Source: Sporosarcina sp. PTS2304 (GTDB lineage Bacteria; Bacillota; Bacilli; Bacillales_A; Planococcaceae). Taken from it: a DNA stretch of 64,000 bases. The stretch lies in contig NZ_CP031230.1 in assembly GCF_003351785.1 (NCBI RefSeq), positions 2,952,501 through 3,016,500 on the forward strand, in the 5' to 3' direction. The notes under the pieces were generated by a model. It ran no database searches. It had not been told where the DNA came from and was given only the letters and a program-made list of their open reading frames with translations. The stretch's first letter is position 1. Every line of letters begins with the position of its first letter. Position numbers and translations under genes: made by a program. Positions 55,891 through 64,000 of this stretch are shown in pieces.

Positions 55891-55989
55891 ATGAAATTGA
55901 ATCTTTTTCAAAAATAGCAGCGCATAAGTTGTAACTTCTCTTGCGTTCATCCGACTACTTCTATGAAATGAAAAAAGGAGTGGATTTTC

Positions 55990-56877
55990 ATGAAAATGAA
56001 TAAAATCGTGCCATTTGCATTGTCTGCATTGCTTATCGGCAGTGCGGCAACAACGGGTGAAGTGTTTGCGAACGAAGGAGTGAGTTCCGAAGTGACATCA
56101 GATGAAAAAGCTTTTATTAAAGTAGAGGGAACGATTGAAAACGTAGAAAAAAGCGAAGATGTTACGCTGTATACGATCAAGCAAGGAGAAGAAACACCGA
56201 TATTGGCCGTCACGGAAGATACACTTATTTTTGATAATACAGGAAAAAAGGCAGAGTTGAAAAAAGGGGATACCGTGTCGGGTTATACAGATGCAGATAA
56301 GCCGATGATTCTCATTTACCCACCGCAATACAGCCCAGAAGCAGTGATCGTAGAAAAGACTACGGATGCTACGGCTGTTGTCGGGATGTTCGATGATGAG
56401 CTGATAGATCCACATTTAAAACTGCAGTTGACTATCGATGATAAAACGGAATTGTCTAGTGTTTCGGGTAAAAAAGTAAAGACGGAAGACTTGAAGGGGC
56501 AGAACTTGCTCGTATTTTACACAGCCACTACAAGAAGCATTCCTGCACAGACTACTCCTGAAAAAGTGATAGTATTGGATGGAAATACCGTGGACGAAGA
56601 TGCGAGTGTAGAGCAAATCATCGAGTCGGACCATTATATAGTCGATGGAGTGAAAATGGTTCCTTTACGTCTGATCGCTGAAAAACTAGGCTATGTAGTG
56701 GATTCAACAGGTGAAGGTGCGATCATTTCAAAAGGAGCTCCATCGTATACTATTACAAGAGGGCAGAAGGAATATGGCTACAATAAATCCCTTCAGAAGT
56801 TTGAAGTCGCGCCTGACTTGCTAGAACCAAAAAAGACATATGTACCAGTAGAGTTTGTCGATGAACTGAAAAAATAG
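55990..56877 (+). CDS. Secreted stalk-domain protein (Cu amine oxidase N-terminal-like)
   Basis: 295 residues: signal peptide (about 1-27, ending EVFA), a beta-rich region with VEGTIENVEKSEDVTLYTI and IEKSD-type repeats (30-205), and a C-terminal copper amine oxidase N-terminal-like stalk domain (about 215-295: DGVKMVPLRLIAEKLGYVVD ... KKTYVPVEFVDEL). Such stalks occur in many surface proteins of Firmicutes and have no enzyme activity. Function unknown; probably an envelope protein. Start ATG 55990 behind AAAGGAGTGG; a second ATG follows six bases on. No terminator is seen before the leuA leader. Confidence 0.8.
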   Translation: MKMNKIVPFALSALLIGSAATTGEVFANEGVSSEVTSDEKAFIKVEGTIENVEKSEDVTLYTIKQGEETPILAVTEDTLIFDNTGKKAELKKGDTVSGYTDADKPMILIYPPQYSPEAVIVEKTTDATAVVGMFDDELIDPHLKLQLTIDDKTELSSVSGKKVKTEDLKGQNLLVFYTATTRSIPAQTTPEKVIVLDGNTVDEDASVEQIIESDHYIVDGVKMVPLRLIAEKLGYVVDSTGEGAIISKGAPSYTITRGQKEYGYNKSLQKFEVAPDLLEPKKTYVPVEFVDELKK

Positions 56878-56900
56878 TTTGCAGATTTTTTGAAAAACAG

Positions 56901-56929
56901 TTGACATAGCAAAATAAACATTGTAATAT
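56901..56929 (+). promoter_or_regulatory. Sigma-A promoter of leuA leader
   Basis: TTGACA (56901-56906), 17-base spacer, TAATAT (56924-56929). Near-consensus housekeeping promoter; start of transcription is expected near 56936, just before the T-box leader. Confidence 0.82.
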
Positions 56930-56936
56930 TGCATAC

Positions 56937-57206
56937 AATATATCAGTTCAGACGAAGAACGGAACTAGTAGAAATGATTCGTGTTTTGTAGAGAGTCGAT
57001 GGGTGGTGAAAATCGACAGACACACATTTTGAACTCATCCGTGAGTCACTCCCTGAAAGTTATAAGTAAGGGATGTCGGTTTCCTCCGTTATCGGGATAG
57101 ACAGTGTTGGCTGTCGACAAGTGGATTTGTTGTAGTGACAAATCAATTAGAGTGGTACCGCGAGTTCAACCTCGTCTCTATATTTCGATATAGAGGCGGG
57201 GTTTTT
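56937..57206 (+). promoter_or_regulatory. Leucine T-box riboswitch before leuA
   Basis: Leader RNA that senses uncharged tRNA. Specifier region GAACTCATCC holds CTC (57034-57036), a leucine codon; the antiterminator carries the invariant AGAGTGGTACCGCG (57149-57162) whose TGG pairs with the tRNA CCA end; the terminator AACCTCGTCTCTAT...ATAGAGGCGGGGTT plus T-run is at 57168-57206. When leucine is short, tRNA-Leu is uncharged and leuA is expressed. Specifier choice is by position and fits the gene that follows. Confidence 0.9.
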
Positions 57207-57237
57207 ATATTTTTTCAAAAAAAAGGAGTGCAATGAG

Positions 57238-58827
57238 ATGAGTAGAAAAATTTGGGTGTTTGATACGACGTTACGTGATGGAGAACAGGTACCAGGAGCT
57301 AAACTAAATCTTTATGAAAAAGTAGAAATCGCTCAACAATTAAAGAAGCTAGGCGTCGATATTATTGAAGCTGGATTTCCTGCGTCATCTCAAGGTGATT
57401 TTGATGCGGTGAAAGCGGTTGCTCAAAAAGTGGGTAACACAAACGACATTATGATCACAGCCCTTGCACGTGCAGTACAAGCAGATATTGACTCGGTTTA
57501 TAATGCGGTAAAATATGCTGAAAATCCGATGATTCATATGGTGCTTGGAACTTCTGATATACATGTAGAAAAGAAATTTAATAAATCAAAAGATCAAATT
57601 CTGCAAATTGGTGTGGATGCGGTGAAGTACGCAAAAACATTACTACCACAAGTCCAGTACTCAACGGAAGATGCATCGCGTTCAGAATTTGAATATTTAT
57701 GGCATACGATTGAATCAGTCATGAAGGCTGGAGCTACTATGATCAACGTTCCTGACACAGTAGGCTTTGCGGAACCTGAAGAGTTCGGGGCGATGATTTA
57801 CAAACTAAACGATCGCATGAAAAACTTGAATCCTGACGTATTGTTAAGCGTTCATTGCCATAATGACCTAGGAATGGCGACAGCGAATACACTGGCTGCG
57901 GTGAAGAATGGTGCAGATAAAGTGGAATGTACGATTAACGGTATTGGGGAACGTGCAGGGAATGCGGCTCTTGAAGAAGTAGTGATGGCTTTGAAAACAA
58001 GAAGCTCGGTATATAACGTTGCAACGCAAATCAACACGAAAGAAATTATGAATACTTCTCGTCTCGTATCAAGCTTTATGGGTCTTGATGTGCAAGTGAA
58101 TAAAGCGATTACTGGAGATAATGCTTTTGCTCATTCTTCGGGTATTCACCAAGATGGTCTATTAAAGTCTAGAGATGCGTATGAAATTGTACACCCTGAA
58201 GATGTAGGATTGGATGATATGGAATTGATTTTGACAGCACGTTCGGGTCGTCATGCGGTGAAAAATGCGCTTGGAAAATTAGGATTTGCTGATTTAGGAT
58301 CAACTGCTTTTGAAGGAATTTTCAAAGGGTTTTTAGCATTGGCTGACGTAAAAAAAGAAGTGTATGATCATGATTTATATGTAATTGTGGAAAATTACTA
58401 CGAAAAGCATGGGGAAGACGACAATACAACGAACTATAGTGATCATTTCTTTGAGTTTGAAGATCTGCAAGTGATTAGTAACTCTAGCTTCCCTTCAGCG
58501 AGTGTGAAAATTCGTAGAGGTGAGGAAACTTTCAAAGCGAGTGCGGTTGGATCAGGCCCGATTGATGCGTTGTATTCAGCGATTGCTGATATTACAAAGA
58601 TCCCTGTAAAGCTAGTGGAGTATGATATTAGTAGTGTATCACGAGGGAAAGATGCGTTAGGTAAAGTAAAGATTACGATTGAACATGAGGGTGTTAAATA
58701 CGTAGCCAAAGCTGCGGATACGGATATTTTAAAAGCTAGTGGATTAGCTTATATGAACGCGATCAATAGCGTAATTGTAGATAGTATTAAGGAAACGACA
58801 AAACAACTAAATGCAGTGATAGGGTAA
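57238..58827 (+). CDS. leuA: 2-isopropylmalate synthase
   Basis: 529-residue enzyme joining acetyl-CoA and 2-oxoisovalerate, first step of leucine synthesis. TIM barrel with [15 protein letters not shown] near the N-terminus, [21 protein letters not shown], the metal motif [12 protein letters not shown], and [16 protein letters not shown]-terminal leucine feedback domain (about 395-525). Length and features fit LeuA rather than homocitrate or citramalate synthases, and the leucine T-box agrees. Start ATG behind AAAAGGAGTGC. Alone, not with ilvBHC or leuBCD, at least in this window. Confidence 0.93.
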   Translation: MSRKIWVFDTTLRDGEQVPGAKLNLYEKVEIAQQLKKLGVDIIEAGFPASSQGDFDAVKAVAQKVGNTNDIMITALARAVQADIDSVYNAVKYAENPMIHMVLGTSDIHVEKKFNKSKDQILQIGVDAVKYAKTLLPQVQYSTEDASRSEFEYLWHTIESVMKAGATMINVPDTVGFAEPEEFGAMIYKLNDRMKNLNPDVLLSVHCHNDLGMATANTLAAVKNGADKVECTINGIGERAGNAALEEVVMALKTRSSVYNVATQINTKEIMNTSRLVSSFMGLDVQVNKAITGDNAFAHSSGIHQDGLLKSRDAYEIVHPEDVGLDDMELILTARSGRHAVKNALGKLGFADLGSTAFEGIFKGFLALADVKKEVYDHDLYVIVENYYEKHGEDDNTTNYSDHFFEFEDLQVISNSSFPSASVKIRRGEETFKASAVGSGPIDALYSAIADITKIPVKLVEYDISSVSRGKDALGKVKITIEHEGVKYVAKAADTDILKASGLAYMNAINSVIVDSIKETTKQLNAVIG

Positions 58828-58846
58828 TTACGCATATAAACAATAC

Positions 58847-58886
58847 AAAAGGCATGAGAGACGATGAATTCGTCTTCATACCTTTT
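58847..58886. terminator. Terminator between leuA and tusA
   Basis: AGGCATGAGAGACGA pairs with CGTCTTCATACCT (some mismatches), then five T; A-run on the other side. Serves convergent genes. Confidence 0.75.
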
Positions 58887-58889
58887 TAC

Positions 58890-59129
58890 TTACGCATAAA
58901 TATAAAAAAGATATTCCTGTCCATTTTTCACAGGATCTTGAGCAAATGTATAACCGTGCGCCAGCGCTTCTTCAGGTACATTGCGGAACGAACCTGGGCA
59001 ATCAGTAATAACTTGCAACAGCTCACCTTTATTCATCCCTTCAAGTGCCTCTAATGTATAAATAACAGGATAGGGACAAGATTCCCCTCGAAGATCGAGT
59101 GTGAAATCTGCTTCTAGCTCAGCTTGCAT
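58890..59129 (-). CDS. TusA-family sulfur carrier
   Basis: 79-residue TusA/SirA-like protein. The sulfur-carrying Cys is in GESCPYPVIYTLEAL (CPxP motif), and the second half VITDCPGSFRNVPEEALAHG has another Cys. Hands persulfide sulfur to partner enzymes in the cytoplasm. It overlaps the YedE-like transporter gene by 11 bases and starts with ATG behind AAAGGAATG, so the two are made together; such TusA-YedE pairs take up thiosulfate or other reduced sulfur. Confidence 0.88.
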   Translation of the reverse strand: MQAELEADFTLDLRGESCPYPVIYTLEALEGMNKGELLQVITDCPGSFRNVPEEALAHGYTFAQDPVKNGQEYLFYIYA

Positions 59130-60327
59130 GAACGTTCATTCCTTTCTTTATAGCCAATTTCCGGTGATAGCGTTTTTCTCCATAAACAGTCAATGCGTAC
59201 AGTCCTGCTAACATAATGAGCGTTACACTAATAGCGCCGATTGAACCGATTGAATCGATCAAATTAATCTTCGCACCACTTTCAACTAATACAGTATATA
59301 CACCCAAATGATCCCAAGCGTAGGCAAGGAACGTAGCACCGATAATGTTACCCGCAAACACAGGTAAGAACAGTAACTGTCCTTCCATTAAACGATACAT
59401 CATTCCTGTTTCACAACCCGAAGCCATCACGATACCGAGCCCGAATAATACTCCACCGACAAATGTACTTAATGCAGCAATTTGTGTAATAGGCGTCAAA
59501 TCGTATATAGAAATAACGATAATCGTCACAATGGAACTAACCGCCATTCCAATAACAATTGCTTTCGCCATGACGCTACGTCCAACGAGATATAAATCAC
59601 GAAACGCAGAAGTAAAACAAATTTGTCCGCGCTCAATAAGAATACCGAAAGCAAGCCCGAATAAAGCACCCAAACCTAAAAATTTCTGTCCTGTGGCAAA
59701 GAAGTAAATGATTAAGCCAATATATATTACAGCAATTGTACCACCAATGTACGGCTGGATAATACGCTTCTTCGTAGGCGAAGGTTTACCTCCACCACGT
59801 GTCAGCGAAGGCTTTCCTTTCCACCAGCGCGTTTTCGTTAATTTAGCTCCGAAAAATGTCCCAATTCCTGTCGCCACAATGAAAATCCATGAGTGGAAAG
59901 AGAATTGAGGGACGCCTGTGAAGAATGCGGCTAAGTTGCAGCCGAGTGCTAAACGTGCGCCAAAGCCTGCGATGATTCCTCCGACAAGTCCTTGTACGTA
60001 GCGTCGTTTTTGTTTGGGTAGACGAATTTTAAAACTATTGCTTAGTAGCACCATAATCAACGCCCCTGCGAACATACCCCAAACAATCCAGCCGTCTGGT
60101 CGATTCCACGTAGTTCCTTGTAAATGCACCATATCAAAATATTGCCAGTCTGAAATGTCTACACCAAAAAGTAAAAGAAGATCCCCGCCGAGGCGAGTGA
60201 ATTCACCGGTTACGGCCCAAACTGTGGAAGTCAGTGTGAAATATAATGCACTTAGTATTCCAGCGATTAGTAAGACTACGTAGGGGTTCCAATAGCGTGT
60301 GAAGATAGGTTGAAGAATTGATTTCAT
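59119..60327 (-). CDS. YeeE/YedE-family sulfur transporter
   Basis: 402-residue membrane protein with about ten helices, two halves each with family cysteines: ARLALGCNLAAFFTG, GQICFTSAFRDLY and MASGCETGMMYR. The E. coli YeeE member takes up thiosulfate through cysteines of this kind; YedE forms are also linked with selenium. ATG at 60327, about ten bases after AAGGGG, is preferred to 60345. Coupled with the tusA-like gene. A role in thiosulfate uptake is likely by family. Confidence 0.88.
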   Translation of the reverse strand: MKSILQPIFTRYWNPYVVLLIAGILSALYFTLTSTVWAVTGEFTRLGGDLLLLFGVDISDWQYFDMVHLQGTTWNRPDGWIVWGMFAGALIMVLLSNSFKIRLPKQKRRYVQGLVGGIIAGFGARLALGCNLAAFFTGVPQFSFHSWIFIVATGIGTFFGAKLTKTRWWKGKPSLTRGGGKPSPTKKRIIQPYIGGTIAVIYIGLIIYFFATGQKFLGLGALFGLAFGILIERGQICFTSAFRDLYLVGRSVMAKAIVIGMAVSSIVTIIVISIYDLTPITQIAALSTFVGGVLFGLGIVMASGCETGMMYRLMEGQLLFLPVFAGNIIGATFLAYAWDHLGVYTVLVESGAKINLIDSIGSIGAISVTLIMLAGLYALTVYGEKRYHRKLAIKKGMNVHAS

Positions 60328-60345
60328 AATTGGTTGCCCCTTCAT

Positions 60346-60565
60346 TAAAGTTCTTTTTTTAGTGTAGTCTTATATTTGAAGAAATCAAGTGACTATATAC
60401 CGAAAATATGAAAAAACGATCACGCTTTCTTTTAGAAGAGAACGCGTAATCGTTACGACTTTTTATTTGGCTGGGGAGAAAGAAGTATGCCGTTACACTG
60501 CGCTTCACTGGTAGTTTCCTTCTGAAGCGAAAATCCTGAACCGCTACTTGGTTTACACTCTCCAT
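60346..60565. other. Gap with repeat debris
   Basis: AT-rich next to the transporter start; 60470-60545 has fragments such as ATGCCGTTACACTGCGCTTCAC and GAAAATCCTGAACCG reminiscent of the interspersed repeats. No gene seen. Confidence 0.4.
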
Positions 60566-61135
60566 TTACTCATCAATAACCGTCAATAGCTCCCGAATAT
60601 CCGTCCGCTTCTCTGGCTCTGGCACGTGCTTCGGATAGCCAATCATTAACGTGCCTACAATCTTCTCATCAGATGTAACACCAATGGCTTCTTTAAATAC
60701 AGGGTCATGCGTCCAATCATTTGTCCGCCAGATCATCCCGATTCCGCGTTCCCAGGCAGCAAGTTGGAAGTTTTGAATGAGTGAAGAAATAGCTGCATAA
60801 TCTTCATCCCATCGTTTCTTGCGGGAATCTTCTGGCATGATCACGACTAGATGAAGAGGGATTTCACGGAAGTATGCTGCTTTGTTTTTCGCTTTGTCCG
60901 GTATATTGCCGTCTTTTTGTTGTGAGGTCAGAAAGGCTTCTACAAACTTTTCCTTCCCTTCATCTGCATATAACTGAAATCGCCAAGGTTCGGTCAATTT
61001 ATGATTAGGCGCCCACTTCGCCACGTTAAGCAACTCGATAATTTCTTCTATACTTACTGGATCTGTTTTAAACTTCTTAATAGAACGTCTGCTAATGATC
61101 GCTTTCTCAATATCATTCTTCGCTACGTAACTCAT
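60566..61135 (-). CDS. Nitroreductase-family flavoprotein
   Basis: 189-residue FMN-dependent oxidoreductase of the nitroreductase superfamily (YdjA-like size). FMN-binding ISRRSIKKFKTDPV near the N-terminus, WAPNHKLTEPWRF, ISSLIQNFQLAAWERGIGMIWRTNDW, and GTLMIGYPKHVPEP at the end. Physiological substrate unknown. The frame is open up to 61189, but ATG at 61135 has AAAGGGAG nine bases before it. A Fur-like box lies over the promoter, so iron probably controls it; an iron-release or siderophore-reduction role would fit but is not shown. Confidence 0.88.
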   Translation of the reverse strand: MSYVAKNDIEKAIISRRSIKKFKTDPVSIEEIIELLNVAKWAPNHKLTEPWRFQLYADEGKEKFVEAFLTSQQKDGNIPDKAKNKAAYFREIPLHLVVIMPEDSRKKRWDEDYAAISSLIQNFQLAAWERGIGMIWRTNDWTHDPVFKEAIGVTSDEKIVGTLMIGYPKHVPEPEKRTDIRELLTVIDE

Positions 61136-61174
61136 AAATGAAAACTCCCTTTCTATTACAGAATATTTCCAATT

Positions 61175-61189
61175 GAAAATCATTATCAT
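61175..61189 (-). promoter_or_regulatory. Fur-like box upstream of nitroreductase gene
   Basis: On the minus strand TGATAATGATTTTCA, 14 of 15 bases of the 7-1-7 Fur consensus TGATAATNATTATCA (N counted as a match). An extended -10 (TGTTACTAT) lies just before it and a TTGCTC -35 18 bases earlier, so the box covers the start of transcription: classic place for repression by iron. Confidence 0.72.
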
Positions 61190-61205
61190 CTACTATAGTA
61201 ACATG

Positions 61206-61242
61206 AAAAACCCCGTAAGAGCAATGTATGCTCTTACGAGGA
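61206..61242 (-). terminator. Terminator of the AbgT-family transporter gene
   Basis: CCTCGTAAGAGC and GCTCTTACGGGG arms (minus strand) followed by five T. Lies after the transporter stop. Confidence 0.88.
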
Positions 61243-61263
61243 AAGTCAGTAGTGATCAATTGA

Positions 61264-62796
61264 TTATTTGCCATAATAAATTGGAGAACCAGGTCCTAAA
61301 TCAATACCTAGCAACATCCAAATAACTAGCGTCAAACTCCAGAATAATAAGAAGAACATGGAGTAAGGGAACATGACAGAAACGAGTGTTCCGATACCCA
61401 TTTTCTTATCATACTTCTGCGCAAAGGCAATGATGATCGCAAAATATGTCATGAGTGGAGAGATAATATTCGTTGATGAGTCTGCTACACGATAAGCCAT
61501 TTGCGTTAATTCAGGAGAATAATTGAGTTGCATCATAATCGGCACGAATACTGGCGCCATCATAGCCCATTTCGCAGAGGCGCTGCCGATAAATAAGTTG
61601 ATAAACGCAGCAATGACGATAAACATCAACAACAACGGAATCCCTTTTAAATTGATACTGTCAAGGAAATTCGCGCCGTACACACCGAGCACTAAGCCCA
61701 TATTGGATTCAGAGAAGAAAGCGACGAACTGACTCGCCGTAAAGGATAGGACGATAAACATTCCCATCGCTGCCATAGTCGTTGACATCATAGCCGCGAC
61801 ATCTTTGTCATTGCGGATCAATTTTGTCACTTTACCGTAAACTAAACCTGGTACGAAGAACATGAACGCAATGATCGGTACGAGTGATTTCATGAATGGA
61901 GATTTAATAATTGGCATATCTGCCTCGTCTCCACGTAACGGTGCTCCTGGGAAAGCAACTAGCAAAGCAACTAAGATTCCTGCAACTACTACAGACAAAG
62001 AAGCCCAGATTAGACCTTTCTTTTCTAAAGGCGATAACTTCTCGACTTTTTCACGGTATTCCCCTTTGTATTCTCCTAGACGAGGTTCTACAATCTTTTC
62101 TGTAACCCATGCACCAACGAATGTTAAGACGATTACTGAAAAGGCGATAAAGTAATAGTTCATCGCAATATTCATTCCATCGGCATACTCGGGGTTGATG
62201 ATAGCAGCTGACATAATCGTCAATTCACCGAGCAACGCATCTGTTCCAGATAGCAGTAAGTTCGCACTAAATCCACCTGAAACTCCGGCGAAAGCAGCAG
62301 CAAGCCCCGCTAATGGATGTCTACCCAAGGCAGCGAATAAAACGGCACCGAGCGGGGGCAATACGACATATCCGGCATCTGAAGCAACACTAGACATGAC
62401 TCCTGCAAATACTAGACCTAGTGTAATCAAGCGTTTTGGAACGGACATGACAAAGCCGCGCAATAATGCACTAATAAGTCCTGAACCTTCTGCTACTCCA
62501 ATTCCTAGCATCGTAATCAAAACGACGCCAAGTGGAGCGAAACCAATGAAGTTGTCGGTCATATTCGTAATGATATAATGGATTCCTTCGCTACTAAGAA
62601 GGTTGTTTACTTCGATTATTTCTCCTTCTTTACCCGGGTGTTCAGCTTGAATGCCGAAGTATGATACGACTGCTGAGAGAACGATGACTAGAAGAGCGAG
62701 AAGGGCGAACAGCGTTACTGGGTGGGGTAGTCTGTTGCCAGTTTTCTCGATCATATCCAAAAACTTCTGGAAAAATCCTCTTTTTTGTGTTTCCAT
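61264..62796 (-). CDS. AbgT-family transporter
   Basis: 510-residue membrane transporter of the AbgT family (p-aminobenzoyl-glutamate uptake in E. coli; sulfonamide export in MtrF/YdaH). N-terminal FLDMIEKTGNRLPHPVTLFALLAL is family-typical, as are GFAPLGVVLITMLGIGVAEGSGLI, SSVASDAGYVVLPPLGA, SASAKWAMMAPVFVPIMM and ADSSTNIISPLMTYFA, which form the substrate and sodium sites. Direction and substrate here are not known. ATG at 62796 follows GAAGGAG; the frame is open to 62811. Confidence 0.92.
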   Translation of the reverse strand: METQKRGFFQKFLDMIEKTGNRLPHPVTLFALLALLVIVLSAVVSYFGIQAEHPGKEGEIIEVNNLLSSEGIHYIITNMTDNFIGFAPLGVVLITMLGIGVAEGSGLISALLRGFVMSVPKRLITLGLVFAGVMSSVASDAGYVVLPPLGAVLFAALGRHPLAGLAAAFAGVSGGFSANLLLSGTDALLGELTIMSAAIINPEYADGMNIAMNYYFIAFSVIVLTFVGAWVTEKIVEPRLGEYKGEYREKVEKLSPLEKKGLIWASLSVVVAGILVALLVAFPGAPLRGDEADMPIIKSPFMKSLVPIIAFMFFVPGLVYGKVTKLIRNDKDVAAMMSTTMAAMGMFIVLSFTASQFVAFFSESNMGLVLGVYGANFLDSINLKGIPLLLMFIVIAAFINLFIGSASAKWAMMAPVFVPIMMQLNYSPELTQMAYRVADSSTNIISPLMTYFAIIIAFAQKYDKKMGIGTLVSVMFPYSMFFLLFWSLTLVIWMLLGIDLGPGSPIYYGK

Positions 62797-62969
62797 AAAA
62801 ATCTCCTTCACAAAAATACTATTCGATTTGTTTAAAAAATCATAAATTTTTTAAACTCTACTTAGTATATAGAAGAAGGTGTACTAGTTAAATGCTTTCT
62901 TGAAATAATTAAATTGGAAAAGTATTAGGATTCTTGGGACGAGGGGGAATAGTATAAAAATATAAAGTT

Positions 62970-63165
62970 TTGATGATGTAGTGGATGGGTGCTAGATGGT
63001 GAATGTTCAACGGATAAGAGTTGTGGAGACGTTAGGTATGCCGTTACGTTTCGTGCAAGCCGGACGATCCTCCGCGAGACGCCGGCTTCCACTACACTTC
63101 ACTCTTCAGCTTTCTTTAGGAGAGAGAGGCCTGTTGATTATCCGAAGAAAGGAGGGGTCCTTTTA
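62970..63165. repeat. Interspersed repeat, reversed copy near 63.1 kb
   Basis: GTTGATTATCCGAAGAAAGG is the reverse of the CCTTTCTTTGGATGATTAAC end block of the 50.1-kb copy; a small palindrome AAGCCGG...CCGGCTT lies at 63057-63088. Open frames here are not believed to be genes. The rest of 62797-63220 is AT-rich. Confidence 0.6.
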
Positions 63166-63220
63166 GAGATGAGGTGATCTAGACAAGTATTTGTGGCGTT
63201 AGTTTAACCGTTTGTTTCTT

Positions 63221-64000
63221 TTATTTTGTTCTCAGCCGCTGTTCTTTAAAGCCCCGTTTGAAGATTTCTTGTACATTATTAATGGTGACGTAGGCGTCTT
63301 CGTCGACTCGTTCTAAAATTCGCCGCAGTTGTACGATTTCTGTTTGGTTGATGATGATGTATAGAATGGACTGTTTTTCTAGTGTGTAGCCACCGCGCCC
63401 GTCTAAAATCGTGACGCCTCTGCCCATTGTGGTAAGTAGTTCTTGTCTGATGGCTTCTTGATGTTTTGAAATGATCATGACTGCTTTCCGGTCATCTGCG
63501 CCATCCACAATTTTATCAATCACTTTGGCTCCGACGAATACAGCAACTAATGTATACATCGCTTTTTCTTTCCCGATTACAAATACGGACAGTAAAATTA
63601 CGGTAATATCAATAACTAGCATGGATTTTCCGACGCTCCAGCCTAGAAACTTTTGCATCATGCGTGCTAATGTAGTGGCGCCACCTGAAGTGCCGCCTAC
63701 TCGGAAAATCATACCTAGTCCCGCCCCGACGAATAAACCTGCGAAAAGGGCGGCAAGTAACGCGTCATTGCCGAGCGGTACGCCCCAATTTTCGGTGACG
63801 CTCAAGAAAACTGACATAAAAACAATCGTCACGAGCGTATAAATAATCGTTCGTTTACTAAAAAGCTTATAGCCAATAATAATCAGCACTAAATTCAATA
63901 CAAAACTAACAATGGCGGGTGACCATTCGAATAAATAATATGAAATGATCGTGATGCCGATGACGCCGCCTTCAGATAACATATTTGGAATGGCGAAGTA
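63221..64000 (-). CDS. YitT-family membrane protein, start beyond window
   Basis: At least 259 C-terminal codons of a YitT/DUF161-DUF2179 protein. Five or so membrane helices with GLFVGAGLGMIFRVGGTSGGATTLARMM, then a cytoplasmic DUF2179 domain (ISKHQEAIRQELLTTMGRGVTILDGRGGYT ... VDEDAYVTINNVQEIF). The reading frame continues through the window edge without stop (codes PNMLSEGGVIG and upstream), so the start lies beyond 64000; the ATG at 63982 is internal. Function of the family unknown. Confidence 0.88.
   Translation of the reverse strand, partial: YFAIPNMLSEGGVIGITIISYYLFEWSPAIVSFVLNLVLIIIGYKLFSKRTIIYTLVTIVFMSVFLSVTENWGVPLGNDALLAALFAGLFVGAGLGMIFRVGGTSGGATTLARMMQKFLGWSVGKSMLVIDITVILLSVFVIGKEKAMYTLVAVFVGAKVIDKIVDGADDRKAVMIISKHQEAIRQELLTTMGRGVTILDGRGGYTLEKQSILYIIINQTEIVQLRRILERVDEDAYVTINNVQEIFKRGFKEQRLRTK

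Noticed and set aside
62989..63177. 62-codon frame before the YitT gene
   Set aside because: Lies in an interspersed repeat copy and has no supporting signals.

Overview
The window reads as chromosome of a low-GC Gram-positive bacterium of the Bacillales, most likely a Planococcaceae member of the Sporosarcina type. This is inferred from the B. subtilis/Staphylococcus-type orthologues (HssRS, SigV-RsiV, a leucine T-box in front of leuA, PutR-type regulator), an LPXTG surface protein, an S-layer-homology protein, AAGGAGG-type ribosome binding sites, frequent TTG starts and intergenic repeats. No species name can be proven from the sequence alone.

Layout. 1-3320: 3' end of an rRNA operon (23S lacking its 5' end, complete 5S, terminator), followed by a second, damaged 5S 3' half with its own copy of the terminator. 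3490-6870: yihY-hssR-hssS operon (heme-stress two-component system), then a small heme-copper-oxidase-like membrane protein whose promoter carries a direct repeat matching the HssR operator pattern. 6990-16830: an unknown secreted protein, a sortase and its likely substrate, a 2763-residue wall-anchored adhesin with 15 two-cysteine modules and a 22 x 36-bp repeat stalk. 16890-22830: two signalling genes (PAS-GGDEF; REC-wHTH-BTAD regulator), cardiolipin synthase and topoisomerase III.

23040-39410 is the accessory part: an unknown gene coupled to an XRE-ImmA/IrrE gene (toxin-antitoxin-like), a truncated CPBP protease, a decayed IS1380 transposase, a very large dual-kinase hybrid sensor, a complete IS4-family insertion sequence, and a four-gene Wadjet (JetD-A-B-C) anti-plasmid/phage system. 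This is a small defence island bordered by mobile-element debris.

39740-49790: membrane GGDEF protein, proline use (putB, putP, putR, with a 219-bp tandem duplication between putP and putR), and an operon of D-cysteine-desulfhydrase-like enzyme, DapF-like epimerase and amino-acid symporter. 50690-64000: AGCS amino-acid symporter, sigV-rsiV, an SLH protein with a CXXCH motif, a secreted stalk-domain protein, T-box-controlled leuA, TusA-YedE sulfur uptake pair, a nitroreductase under a Fur-like box, an AbgT transporter, and the start-truncated YitT gene that leaves the window.

Long intergenic gaps (29.9 kb, 44.3-45.1 kb, 50.0-50.7 kb, 55.5-55.9 kb, 63.0-63.2 kb) hold members of palindromic interspersed repeat families; the open frames seen there are not believed to be genes.
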